From: Streptomyces echinatus
GTDB lineage: Bacteria; Actinomycetota; Actinomycetes; Streptomycetales; Streptomycetaceae
Direction of reading: 5' to 3'
DNA length: 64,000 bases
NCBI RefSeq assembly: GCF_014203595.1
Contig: NZ_JACHJK010000006.1
Coordinates: 62,001 to 126,000, forward strand
Made by a program: the position numbers and the translations under genes. How positions within the stretch are numbered: position 1 is the first letter of the stretch; the number at the start of each line of letters is the position of its first letter. Shown in pieces: positions 39,701 to 46,867 of this stretch. Below the pieces are notes generated by a model. The model was given only the letters and a program-made list of their open reading frames with translations, made no database searches and was not told the origin of the DNA.

Positions 39701-40476
39701 GGCTTGCACCTGCCGTCCGCGGCGAGAGCGCCGCGACGGCCGAACTCGACGATGACGTCCGGCGTGGCCATGATCGTGACGCCGCCGGCCAGGGCGAGCT
39801 CGCAGTCGCCGCGCCGCAGTCCCTGGCACGCCAGGTGCATGGCCACCAGCGAGGACGAGCAGGCCGTGTCGATGCTGATGGCCGGTCCGCGCAGGCCCAG
39901 GACATAGGAGACCCGGCCCGACGCCGTGCTCGGCGCGCCGCCGACGATCAGCTGGTCCTCGACGCCCGCCGGGAGCGCCGCCTGCGGTCCGCCGGCGTAA
40001 TGGCAGTAGGACAGACCGGCGTAGACGCCCGTCAGGGTCCCGCGCAGCCCGGCCGGATCGAGGCCGGCGTGTTCGACGGCCTCCCAGGCGGTCTCCAGAA
40101 GCAGCCGCTGCTGCGGATCCATCGCCAGCGCCTCGTTCTCGCCGATCCCGAAGAACTCGGCGTCGAACCGGTCGGCCCCGGCCACGAATCCGCCCTGGCG
40201 CGCCGACGGTTCCGGTGTCGCGCCGGCGCCGCCGGGCACGCTCACGGTGCCCCATCCCCGGTCCTCGGGAAACGCCGAGATGCCGTCGCCCTCGCCGCTC
40301 ACGAACCGCCACAGATCCTCGGCGGAACGCAGGTCGGGCGGGAATCGGCAACTCATGCCGACGATCGCGATGGGCTCGGAATCCCTGAGTTCGGCCTCTT
40401 GCAGTTTCCGGGCGGTGCGCTGCAGCTCGCCGGTGGCCTTCTTCAGGTATTGCCGCAGCTTTTCTTCGTCAGCCAT
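36790..40476 (-). CDS. PKS3: type I PKS module with defective AT and DH (KS-AT0-DH0-ACP)
   Basis: 1,228 residues. Residues 1-32 are a classic coiled-coil docking helix (EEKLRQYLKKATGELQ). KS is intact, with Cys206, His341 (in VEGHGTGT) and His381. The AT region (about 565-775) is about 90 residues short; its elbow reads GSGIGE at 638-643, so the nucleophile Ser is Gly640 and the preceding His is Ser639. In the DH-like region the catalytic His of HxxxGxxxxP is Tyr845 and the partner Asp is Glu (HPVVLEACFL). No KR is present. The ACP has GLDSLRAM. The module must take an extender from elsewhere or pass the chain on without elongation. GGGAG precedes ATG 40476. It should follow PKS2 and feed the NRPS downstream. 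Confidence 0.92.
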   Translation of the reverse strand: MADEEKLRQYLKKATGELQRTARKLQEAELRDSEPIAIVGMSCRFPPDLRSAEDLWRFVSGEGDGISAFPEDRGWGTVSVPGGAGATPEPSARQGGFVAGADRFDAEFFGIGENEALAMDPQQRLLLETAWEAVEHAGLDPAGLRGTLTGVYAGLSYCHYAGGPQAALPAGVEDQLIVGGAPSTASGRVSYVLGLRGPAISIDTACSSSLVAMHLACQGLRRGDCELALAGGVTIMATPDVIVEFGRRGALAADGRCKPFASAADGMGFGEGAGLLVLERLSEARRNGRSVLAVIRGSAVNQDGATNGMTSPSRAAQEAVIRQALASAGLTPDQVDAVEGHGTGTPLGDSIEAEALIATYGENRPAGRPLRLGSVKSNIGHTQTASGVASVIKTVMSMRAGTHPRTLHIDRPSGYVDWSDGTVELTTESVPWPADGRPRRAGVSSFGISGTNAHLILEEPAAADGASAPAPGGTDAVRTPWVLSARTEPALRAMAAELAGLLAAEPASAAAVGRSLARTRAGFGHRAVSVAASVDEHLAALAALARGEDAPGLTTGAGTAAKTAVVFTGREPGAGDPARTAAARFPAFAEAYDEVRARLEARLGRPLSAYRYAAVFALQVALYRLIRSCGVVPELVAGSGIGEITAAHAAGVLTLDDAVALAADAARAADAGDREAGHREAGDRLRATAERIGCAEPRITLVSPGEPGRPEYWAAGGFLRSGTEDVLSGVRSRGATACLELDPGAVLAEDGVLTRLATAYTAGTTVSWEALFTGTDAGRVRLPGYPFQRKRYWLDAPAGPGRGGNEVVRQPVHPLLGGPIDLADATERRFTRTLTAREPWYVAQYRLRGTPALPPAAVAEWALAAARHAAPDGGAGTIENLAFGEPATVPGTPPLTLQAAAETHGAVRRIRGFSADPEDSGRGWTLRFTASATGETPSAPSPADLGRLRSRMTEQDPEALFARLGAAGIACGPDFRRITRGWWLSGDEALAVLETDAVAADGDRHVLHPVVLEACFLTALPLVAGDGDGDGDVLWLPSGLTRLTCHRELPRRLWCHVRRTPAGPVDLELYSDTGEPLVTVAGLTHAPSGLVERAAADAEPDLAEPWDADELSRLAVEQPSAARQALTEILFARVTALVEGLADDRENLRARFADTRLGDLGLDSLRAMRLREQFRTGLLVDVPPQRLLGDTTVADIADLVCRSLAARSLVMTVDEEPEAAGPIEELIL

Positions 40477-40586
40477 GAACCGTACGGCTCCCCGTGATAT
40501 TCAAGCAGTGTGTGTGCCCGGGAACGGGTATTTTTTGCTCAATAGAATTCTTTGCCGACCCTACTGTGCGAGCAGGAACCCCTGAC

Positions 40587-40616
40587 ACCCCACCTCTACC
40601 CCTACGTGCACCCCTA
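40587..40616 (-). promoter_or_regulatory. Three heptamer repeats, minus orientation, toward PKS3/NRPS operon
   Basis: ACCCCAC at 40587-40593, ACCCCTA at 40598-40604 and ACCCCTA at 40610-40616 are spaced 11 and 12 bp apart. On the minus strand they read as TAGGGGT-type repeats pointing to the PKS3 gene, whose start is 110 bp away. They are the mirror of the plus-oriented pair that begins 10 bp further on. Confidence 0.55.
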
Positions 40617-40626
40617 GCTGCAGCGA

Positions 40627-40644
40627 TAAGGGTGCGATAGGGGT
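40627..40644 (+). promoter_or_regulatory. Heptamer repeat pair, plus orientation
   Basis: TAAGGGT (40627-40633) and TAGGGGT (40638-40644) have an 11 bp period. A good -10 candidate, TAATAC, starts 29 bp after the start of the second repeat (40667), followed by AGTGTTCGG. The same layout is seen before the pyrrole operon, which suggests one activator for both. Confidence 0.6.
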
Positions 40645-41106
40645 TGATGAGCCACCGGGCCTCGGGTAATACAGTGTTCGGGTCGGATGAGCTGGGGTGC
40701 CCGTGCTTGTGGAAGTGTATTTCTCATATTCCGCCGGGCTTTTCCCGTGGGTAGTCTGGCCGCTCGGGCCGGAGTCGTGTATTCACCCGGTCTCTCATCC
40801 GCGAGGGGGCGTGAAGTCGTATGGATGAACAAGGCGAAGGACTGAACATCGGCGGCGGCCCGCCTCTCGCCGGCCGGCCTTACGCGCGATCGTTCGGAGG
40901 TCGGTGACCTGAAACCAGCCGACCCTCCCTTATTCACCCCGCGCGGTGTCCCGCCCCGGTGGGGTCATCAGGCATGTCCCCGTCTTTAGTGAGGAATGCA
41001 CGGCCAAATGTGTGGCATTAATCTGCCGTGCCGAGCCGCCCCGCTGGTAGCGTCGAAACAGTTCGTTTGACGATCATCGTGCGAAGCCTGCCTGGGGAGA
41101 TGGACT

Positions 41107-42078
41107 GTGTCGGGCCAACCTGTAGCGGTGGATACGCCCTGGGAAAGGGTTGCGCATTCCATCGAATTCATTCCCGCCCAATATTCCAGCAAGAGCCAGC
41201 CGGAAACGGTGGCGCAGGAGATGCTGCGTTGCGGGACGGCGGAGATCGACCGGCTCGTCGCCGCCGGGCTGCCGTACGAGGAGCGGTCCGGAGTCCGTCA
41301 CTTCGACGCGAACGATCTCTACAACCTCGGCATGTACTCGACCACCTCGAAGACGCAGCCGGAACTCGCGTTCCGCATGCTCTTCCGGTTCGCGGGCCGG
41401 CCGGTGGACGACCTGCTGCGCACGAAGAACTGGGACTTCCAGGTCCACCTGGAGTGCCCGGACTGCGCCGGGGAGGCTCCCTGGCGCCTGGAGGAGCCGG
41501 ACATCGTCCGGTTCGGCGGGAACGTCGCCGACGTCACGGCGCCCGCCCCGGGCTCGGGCTCGGCCACCTACACGGCCACGGTCACCACGACCGGTGCGCG
41601 CACTCCGGTGCTCTCCCCGGTGCTGCGACAGCTGACCGGTGAGTACCTCGCCGCCGGCTACCGCTGGCAGATGATCCCCGTGCCCATGCAGGCCGACTAC
41701 GCGCTGGTGCACGAGCTCGGCGCGACCAGCTGCATCGCGGCCAGCCTTCTGCTGGCCGAGCGCTTCCGGGGCGCGGGGTACCGCGCCGAGGCGAAGCGGG
41801 GCTGGTTCTGCGGCGTGCTCGGCGGCGCCCTCGACCTGCCGCACGCCTGCGTCGAGGTCGAGGACGACGACGGCAAGGTCAAGACCATCGACATCGCCAA
41901 GGCACAGCTGGCCGCGCGGCTCTCCGCAAGCACCGGCGAGTTCCAGGAACTGTGCCTTGGTTCGATCTACAACAAAGTCATTCCGTCCACCGCTTCCGGC
42001 AACGCCGCCCTGGCTCATCACGAGTGCGGCTCACGGACGCCGGTCCACGTGCGCGCGGACATCCGATCGGTGCGTTGA
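41107..42078 (+). CDS. Transglutaminase-like (Cys-His-Asp) protein of unknown function
   Basis: 323 residues. I do not recognise a named homologue. The C-terminal half has the order and spacing of a transglutaminase/papain-like triad: Cys209 in LGATSCIAASLL, His246 in LPHACVEV and Asp262 in KTIDIAK, with 37 and 16 residue gaps. The N-terminal half contains a CPDC pair (117-120) that could bind metal. Such folds hydrolyse, condense or transfer acyl groups via a Cys thioester. As the first gene of the operon with an amino acid:carrier ligase and carrier proteins, acyl or aminoacyl transfer between carriers is a plausible role but is inference. GTG 41107 follows GGGGAGA. Confidence 0.6.
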   Translation: MSGQPVAVDTPWERVAHSIEFIPAQYSSKSQPETVAQEMLRCGTAEIDRLVAAGLPYEERSGVRHFDANDLYNLGMYSTTSKTQPELAFRMLFRFAGRPVDDLLRTKNWDFQVHLECPDCAGEAPWRLEEPDIVRFGGNVADVTAPAPGSGSATYTATVTTTGARTPVLSPVLRQLTGEYLAAGYRWQMIPVPMQADYALVHELGATSCIAASLLLAERFRGAGYRAEAKRGWFCGVLGGALDLPHACVEVEDDDGKVKTIDIAKAQLAARLSASTGEFQELCLGSIYNKVIPSTASGNAALAHHECGSRTPVHVRADIRSVR

Positions 42079-42093
42079 GGAGACGACTGCTAC

Positions 42094-42972
42094 ATGGCTG
42101 TACGCGAAATCGAGCCGGTCGTGCTGGACCTGGACCGGCTGGAGCAGATGGCCGAGTCCGGGTACTACAACCCGTACACGATCTTCGAATGGCCCGACTC
42201 CATGGAGCCGGACAAGCCGTGGATGAGCGAGAGCCTCACCACGCTGGCCGGCACGGAGATGTGGGACGAGCTGACCCGCGAACAGCAGCTCGCGCTGACC
42301 AGGTACGAGGCGATCAACTTCTTCAGCCTCAACATCCACGGTATCCGTGAGCTGCTGAGCGATGTGGTGATGCGCATCCACGAGAAGACCTACGCGGGCG
42401 TCTCGGAGTTCCTGCACCACTTCATCGGTGAGGAAAACGAGCACATGTGGTTCTTCGCGCAGTTCTGTCTGCGCTACGGCGGCAAGCTGTACCCGGCGCA
42501 GCCGACGCTGAAGGCCGACTCGGTGGCGCATCTGTCGCCGGTGGCCCGCGAACTGGTGGTGTTCGCGCGCATCCTGATCTTCGAGGAGATCGTCGACTAC
42601 TACAACGCCCACATGGCGACCGACCAGTCGCTGCCGCACATCGCCCGCGAGATCAACCGGGTGCACCACCAGGACGAGAGCCGGCACGTCGCGTTCGGCC
42701 GGATGGTCTTCACCAACCTCCTGGAGCAGGTGGCCGAGCGCGACCCGGACGAGGTGCCCGTGCTCGCCGAGTACCTCGAGAACTACCTGCAGTACAGCAT
42801 CGCCACCCTCTACAACCCGGCCGCCTACCGCGACGCGGGCATCCCGGACGCGCTGAAGCTGCGACGGCGCGCGCTGTCGCACCCCGTCCGGGTGGAGGCG
42901 CACGACCAGGTACTGAAGCGGACGAGGAAGTTCCTGTCCAAGGCCGGCGTCGGCAGGGAGATAGTCAAATGA
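42094..42972 (+). CDS. AurF-like di-iron N-oxygenase
   Basis: 292 residues, helical di-iron fold. Ligand candidates match the AurF/CmlI pattern: Glu72 (YEAIN), Glu114 and His117 (EENEH), Glu164 (IFEEIVD), His191, Glu195 and His198 (HHQDESRH). AurF and CmlI oxidise arylamines to nitro groups through hydroxylamine. Here no aminobenzoate genes are present; the neighbours are an ACP and an amino acid:ACP ligase, so an aliphatic aminoacyl-ACP substrate is suggested. GAGGAG precedes the ATG. The stop overlaps the ACP start as ATGA. The fold assignment is solid. The substrate, and whether the product is a hydroxylamine, oxime or nitro group, are not known. Confidence 0.85.
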   Translation: MAVREIEPVVLDLDRLEQMAESGYYNPYTIFEWPDSMEPDKPWMSESLTTLAGTEMWDELTREQQLALTRYEAINFFSLNIHGIRELLSDVVMRIHEKTYAGVSEFLHHFIGEENEHMWFFAQFCLRYGGKLYPAQPTLKADSVAHLSPVARELVVFARILIFEEIVDYYNAHMATDQSLPHIAREINRVHHQDESRHVAFGRMVFTNLLEQVAERDPDEVPVLAEYLENYLQYSIATLYNPAAYRDAGIPDALKLRRRALSHPVRVEAHDQVLKRTRKFLSKAGVGREIVK

Positions 42973-43211
42973 CCGAGCCGATGCACGAGGTCCGTGAGTT
43001 CATCCTGGGGCGCAACCCCCGCCTCGGCCAGCTGCCCGACGAGCTGGACCTGATCGACAGCCGGGCCATCAACTCCCTGGCCTTCGTCGAGTTCATCTTC
43101 CTGCTCGAGGAGCTGACCGGCGAGCCGATCGACCCCGAGGAAGTGGACCTCGACGACTTCCGCACCCTCAACGCGATCCAGGCGCGATTCTTCCAGCAGA
43201 AGGCAGCGTGA
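42969..43211 (+). CDS. Discrete acyl/aminoacyl carrier protein 1
   Basis: 80 residues, acidic, four-helix ACP fold. The phosphopantetheine serine is probably in RAINSLAFVEF, where the usual Asp is Asn, as also seen in the prolyl PCP. It lies between the N-oxygenase and the amino acid:carrier ligase with overlapping codons at both ends, so it is the obvious acceptor for the ligase and the platform on which the oxygenase acts. Confidence 0.88.
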   Translation: MTEPMHEVREFILGRNPRLGQLPDELDLIDSRAINSLAFVEFIFLLEELTGEPIDPEEVDLDDFRTLNAIQARFFQQKAA

Positions 43212-44038
43212 TGACCACAGCAAACGACAACGGCCTGAGCGTTCTCGACGGTGGCCAGCTGCGTCTGTTCCGGGCCCTCGACTCGGTGTTCCAGCGCTTC
43301 GCCGAGGGCTGGCAGGCCCCGGAGTTCCGGTTCCCGTTCCTGATCCGTACCCAGGACCTGGACAGGTTCGACTACTTCGACAACTTCCCGCACCTGGGCC
43401 TGGCCGCGACCAGGCTCGACCCGCAGCGCCTCGGCAAGCTGCTGACCGAGGCGGAGCGGCCGCTGGACCGCGTTCCGCCCGAGATCATGGAACCGACCGC
43501 CTTCGCGCTGCCGTCGGCGGCCTGCTACGCCATCTACGTCGACCTGGCCGGCACCACGCTGCCCGCCGACGGCGTCATGCGGACCACCGTCGCCACCTGC
43601 TTCCGCAACGAGGACCACTACTCCGGCCTGCAGCGGCTGCTGGGCTTCTCCATGCGGGAGATCGTCTTCATCGGACCCGAGGAGGGTGCCAAGCAGCACC
43701 TCCTCAACGCCAAGGACACCGCGCTGAGGCTCTGCGCCGAGCTGGGGCTGGACGTCCAGGTCGAGGTCGCGACCGATCCCTTCTTCGACAAGAACAGCAG
43801 CAAGGCCAAGATGCAGCGGCTGTTCCCGGTGAAGGAGGAGTTCGTCGTGGACGGCCTGGCGATCGGGTCGGTCAACTACCACCGGAACTTCTTCGGTGAG
43901 CGGTGCTCCATCCAGGCCGGCGACGACACGGCGCACACCAGCTGTCTCGCCTTCGGCCTGGAGCGGTGGGTGCACACCCTGACGCAGCGCTTCGGCGACA
44001 CCGCCGCCGCGCTGTCCGCGGTGGAGAACCTGGGCTGA
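43211..44038 (+). CDS. Class II aaRS-like amino acid:[carrier protein] ligase
   Basis: 275 residues. It looks like a seryl-tRNA synthetase catalytic core without the tRNA-binding arm, as in the aa:CP ligases first described in Bradyrhizobium, which adenylate glycine or alanine and load a carrier protein. Motif 2-like TCFRNEDHYSGLQR and motif 3-like CLAFGLERW are visible. Cys130 and Cys245 fit two of the zinc ligands that bind the substrate amino group. ATG 43211 overlaps the ACP stop; an in-frame GTG lies one codon earlier. It should charge the adjacent ACP with a small amino acid. Identity of the amino acid cannot be read from the sequence with confidence. Confidence 0.85.
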   Translation: MTTANDNGLSVLDGGQLRLFRALDSVFQRFAEGWQAPEFRFPFLIRTQDLDRFDYFDNFPHLGLAATRLDPQRLGKLLTEAERPLDRVPPEIMEPTAFALPSAACYAIYVDLAGTTLPADGVMRTTVATCFRNEDHYSGLQRLLGFSMREIVFIGPEEGAKQHLLNAKDTALRLCAELGLDVQVEVATDPFFDKNSSKAKMQRLFPVKEEFVVDGLAIGSVNYHRNFFGERCSIQAGDDTAHTSCLAFGLERWVHTLTQRFGDTAAALSAVENLG

Positions 44039-45042
44039 TGCGCACCACGTTGGCACAGACCCTCGGAATCCGGGTGGGCCTGCTCCAGTCCGGAATGGGC
44101 GGCGTCGCGGGCCCGGACCTGGCGTGCGCGGTGTCCGAGGCCGGCGCGGCGGGTTGTGCGGGCGGCTACAAGCTGGCGGGAGAGGCGCTGTCGGCCATGC
44201 TCAAGCGGCTGGTCGCGGGAACCGACCGCCCCGTCGGCGTGAACCTGATCCCGGAGGTCGTCGGGCCGGACGAACTCGACCGGCAGCTCGGGCAGGTGCT
44301 CGACGAGACGCCGCAGCACGTGTACCTCTCCCTGTTCGGCATGGCCGACGACGCCGTGCTCGACCGGATCACCGGCGCGGGACGGCGGCTCGTCGTCCAG
44401 ATCGGGACCGTCCAGGACGGGGTGCGGGCGGCCGAGCGGGGCGCGATCGTGGTGGCGCAGGGCACCGAGGCGGGCGGCCATCTCCTCGGTACGTCCCACC
44501 GGGACGACCTGGTCGCCGAGCTGCGCGCGCTGCTGCCCACCGTCCCTCTCGTCGCGGCGGGCGGCATCGGCTCGCCGGACGAGGCGGCCCGGGCGATCGC
44601 GGCCGGCGCCGACGGCGTGCTGCTCGGCACCGCCTTCGTGGTGGCCCGGGAGTCGATGGCCCACCCGCAGTTCAAGACCGCGGTCTGCACGTCCGGCGAG
44701 GCCGACACGGTGATCAGCGACGTCTACGAGATCGGGTGGCCGGGCAGGCGGCACCGCGTCCTCGCGACGGACGTCACCCGCAACCCGGACCAGCCCAAGA
44801 ACTTCATCGGCCGCACGGTGGTCGAGGGGAAGCCGTACGTGGTTCCGCGGTTCAGCGCCGCGGTACCGACCGTGACCACCAGCGGCCGCATCGGGGAGAT
44901 GGCCATGTACTGCGGACTCTCCTGCGGCGCCATTTCCGACGAACTCCCGGCGGCTGAGATCGTCGCCGGATTCGCCCGTGTTCTGCCGGGTGCCCACGCG
45001 GTTGGAACAGAGATAGCGGAGGATTCGCATGGCAAGCTATGA
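44038..45042 (+). CDS. Nitronate monooxygenase / 2-nitropropane dioxygenase family flavoprotein
   Basis: 334 residues, TIM-barrel FMN protein. QGTEAGGH carries the family His (His148), and AAGGIGSPDEAARAIAAGADGVLLGTAF is the phosphate-binding end of the barrel. Family members oxidise nitronates to carbonyl compounds plus nitrite; relatives (FabK, PfaD) are enoyl reductases in lipid and polyketide synthesis. Beside an AurF-like N-oxygenase, a nitronate function is attractive, but a trans-acting enoyl reductase cannot be excluded. The start overlaps the preceding stop (TGATG), and its own end overlaps the next gene by 14 bp. Confidence 0.85.
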   Translation: MRTTLAQTLGIRVGLLQSGMGGVAGPDLACAVSEAGAAGCAGGYKLAGEALSAMLKRLVAGTDRPVGVNLIPEVVGPDELDRQLGQVLDETPQHVYLSLFGMADDAVLDRITGAGRRLVVQIGTVQDGVRAAERGAIVVAQGTEAGGHLLGTSHRDDLVAELRALLPTVPLVAAGGIGSPDEAARAIAAGADGVLLGTAFVVARESMAHPQFKTAVCTSGEADTVISDVYEIGWPGRRHRVLATDVTRNPDQPKNFIGRTVVEGKPYVVPRFSAAVPTVTTSGRIGEMAMYCGLSCGAISDELPAAEIVAGFARVLPGAHAVGTEIAEDSHGKL

Positions 45043-45895
45043 AGAGCTGTCCCGGCTGGACATGACCTACCACGACGACGTCCCGCGCATTCCCACCAGG
45101 GAGGGCGTCGAGCTCTACTACGAGTCCCGTGGTGAAGGCACCGCCGTCACGCTGCTCAACACCTTCTTCCTTCCCGTCCCGGCCTGGCGGGTGTACACCG
45201 AGGAACTCGACCAGCACTACCGCGTCGTGAGTTTCGACCTGTGCAACCACGGCCACTCCTCGAAGGTCGAGGAGGAGCCGACCTGGGAGGAGCACGCGGC
45301 CGACCTGATCGCCCTGCTCGACGCCCTGGAGATCGAGTCGACCTATCTGATCGGCCTGTCGACCTCCACCGTGTTCGCCAGGGACGTGGCGCTGCGCTAC
45401 CCCGACCGCGTCAAGGGGCTGGTGCTGACCGGCCCGGCCTTCGGCCCGCGCGGCATGCGGCGGCAGCGGCAGATCCAGCGGGCGTGGCTGCGGACGCTGG
45501 AGAGCCACGGCCTCGAGGGTCTGTACGAGCACCTGTACCCCGAGGTGTTCAGCGCGGAGATGAACGAGGCGATCGGTGCGCCCGGCTTCCTGGGCTTCCG
45601 GGAGAGCTTCAGCGCGCTCGCCACCGTCGAGGAGATGACCAACGGTCTGAAGCGGGCCATGCAGGACAAGAGCAGCCCCGAGATGCTGGCCGGGATCCAG
45701 GCGCCGACGCTGGTCGTCGTCGGCGACGACGACTTCCTGCTCAGCCCGACCGGCGCCAAGGAACTGGCCGCCCTCTTCCCGGACGGCGCCTGCGAGATCA
45801 TCCCGAAGGCCGGCCACATCCCCTTCATCGACGATCCCGAGGGCTTCCAGGCGATCGTCCGCAAGTTCGTCGAAGAAGTGGAATCACGTGCCTGA
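45029..45895 (+). CDS. Alpha/beta hydrolase with atypical nucleophile elbow
   Basis: 288 residues, typical alpha/beta hydrolase fold with lid. The elbow reads GLSTS (Ser111), so the small residue after the usual GxSxG is Ser instead of Gly. The acid residue is in VVGDDDFLLSP and the histidine in KAGHIPFIDDP. SFDLCNHGHSS precedes the elbow. It could hydrolyse or transfer an acyl or aminoacyl group from one of the flanking carriers, or cleave a C-C or ester bond in a late intermediate. It overlaps both neighbours (14 bp and 8 bp), so it is made in stoichiometry with the carrier-protein enzymes. Confidence 0.85.
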   Translation: MASYEELSRLDMTYHDDVPRIPTREGVELYYESRGEGTAVTLLNTFFLPVPAWRVYTEELDQHYRVVSFDLCNHGHSSKVEEEPTWEEHAADLIALLDALEIESTYLIGLSTSTVFARDVALRYPDRVKGLVLTGPAFGPRGMRRQRQIQRAWLRTLESHGLEGLYEHLYPEVFSAEMNEAIGAPGFLGFRESFSALATVEEMTNGLKRAMQDKSSPEMLAGIQAPTLVVVGDDDFLLSPTGAKELAALFPDGACEIIPKAGHIPFIDDPEGFQAIVRKFVEEVESRA

Positions 45896-46142
45896 CGAAG
45901 TGTCCGCGGTGCGGCAGAGCATTCGTGAACTGCTGCGGGAGCAGCATGGTGGTGACCGGTTCGTGAGCACGGTGTCGGACTCCGAGTCGCTGCGGCAGGC
46001 GGGGATGTCCTCCAACGCGCTGGTCGCCCTGCTGGTGGCGATGGAGGACGCGTTCGGCTTCGAATGGGACGACGACGTCCACCCGGAGGCGCTGCGCTCC
46101 ATCGAGTCGCTGGCCGACCACGTCGTGGCCCTGCGCGGCTGA
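45888..46142 (+). CDS. Discrete acyl carrier protein 2
   Basis: 84 residues starting with GTG 45888 inside the end of the hydrolase gene. The attachment serine is probably in AGMSSNALVALL. Its helix II (VALLVAMEDAFGFEW) resembles type II ACPs. It is distinct in sequence from the ACP at 42969, so the operon provides two non-interchangeable carriers. The partner may be the hydrolase or the downstream PKS. Confidence 0.82.
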   Translation: MPDEVSAVRQSIRELLREQHGGDRFVSTVSDSESLRQAGMSSNALVALLVAMEDAFGFEWDDDVHPEALRSIESLADHVVALRG

Positions 46143-46151
46143 CGGCCCGAC

Positions 46152-46718
46152 GTGGTCGTCGAGCCGGCGGTCCCCGCCCACACCGCCGCAGGGATGCGGA
46201 CCGCATGGCGTCCGGTACGGCCGCCGTACGGTCCGCACCAGCAGTCCACGGCCGGCCGACGGGCGGCCGCGGCGGCGCTGGCCGCGGCCGGCGCCGCCGA
46301 CCGGACCGTGCCCGGTGACCCCGACGGCCGGCCGCGCTTCCCGCCCGGATTCGCCGGATCGATCTCCCACACCGACCGCCTGGCCGTCGCGGTGGTGGTT
46401 CCCGGTGCCGCGGCGGTCGGCGTCGACATCGAATGCGCGGCCATCAGTCCGCGGGTGGCCAGATTCGTCCTGAGCGAACGGGAGCGGCACACGCTGCTTC
46501 CGCCCGCCGGGACATGCACTCCAAGGGAACTCTTCTCAGCCAAGGAGGCAGCCTTCAAGGCGCTGAACGGCATCGGTACAGGGGGCCATTTCCTCTTCTG
46601 GAAGATTGAACTCAGTCAGTCCGGCGATGCGTTGACCGCGTTCTACGGCGGCGCGACGGTTCCGGTGTGGATCCGCTCCGCGGAAGACATTTCGTTCGCC
46701 GTTGCGATCCAACGGTGA
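46152..46718 (+). CDS. Second 4'-phosphopantetheinyl transferase
   Basis: 188 residues with SISHTDRLAVAV, VGVDIECA and the FSAKEAAFKALNG signature of Sfp/EntD-type PPTases. GTG 46152 lies 9 bp after the ACP stop. It closes the 41107-46718 operon. Two PPTases within 40 kb is unusual; this one may be dedicated to the two small ACPs or the PKS that follows, while the enzyme at 5961-6635 serves the modular assembly line. The division of labour is inference. Confidence 0.9.
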   Translation: MVVEPAVPAHTAAGMRTAWRPVRPPYGPHQQSTAGRRAAAAALAAAGAADRTVPGDPDGRPRFPPGFAGSISHTDRLAVAVVVPGAAAVGVDIECAAISPRVARFVLSERERHTLLPPAGTCTPRELFSAKEAAFKALNGIGTGGHFLFWKIELSQSGDALTAFYGGATVPVWIRSAEDISFAVAIQR

Positions 46719-46867
46719 ATCAGTTCACAGCAGTACGTGAAAGTGCCCCTTTTTGTTTATTCGCTTGACGGCCGGCTCTTGTGTGCGCGGTGCGGCGACA
46801 TGCGAAATCGTGCGGATCGATGCTCACTCAGGGTGAGCGTGTATCAGGGTTCTGGGAGGAGAGACTC

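Larger units (their letters stand above)
40477..41106. other. 630 bp divergent intergenic region between PKS3 and the amino-acid oxidation operon
   Basis: No credible gene is present. The stretch nearest PKS3 (40500-40720) holds the heptamer repeats described separately and the -10 candidate TAATAC at 40667-40672. The remainder (40720-41100) is relatively AT-rich for this genome (for example TTAGTGAGGAATGC near 40988) and probably contains the promoter of the 41107 operon, but no single element there is convincing. Confidence 0.5.

Noticed and set aside
33380..40476. Thiotetronate (thiolactomycin-type) pathway, because of a Cys-specific Cy-A-PCP next to a PKS
   Set aside because: The cysteine desulfurase, tRNA thiouridylase-like protein and P450 expected in those clusters are absent, and a halopyrrole starter is present instead.
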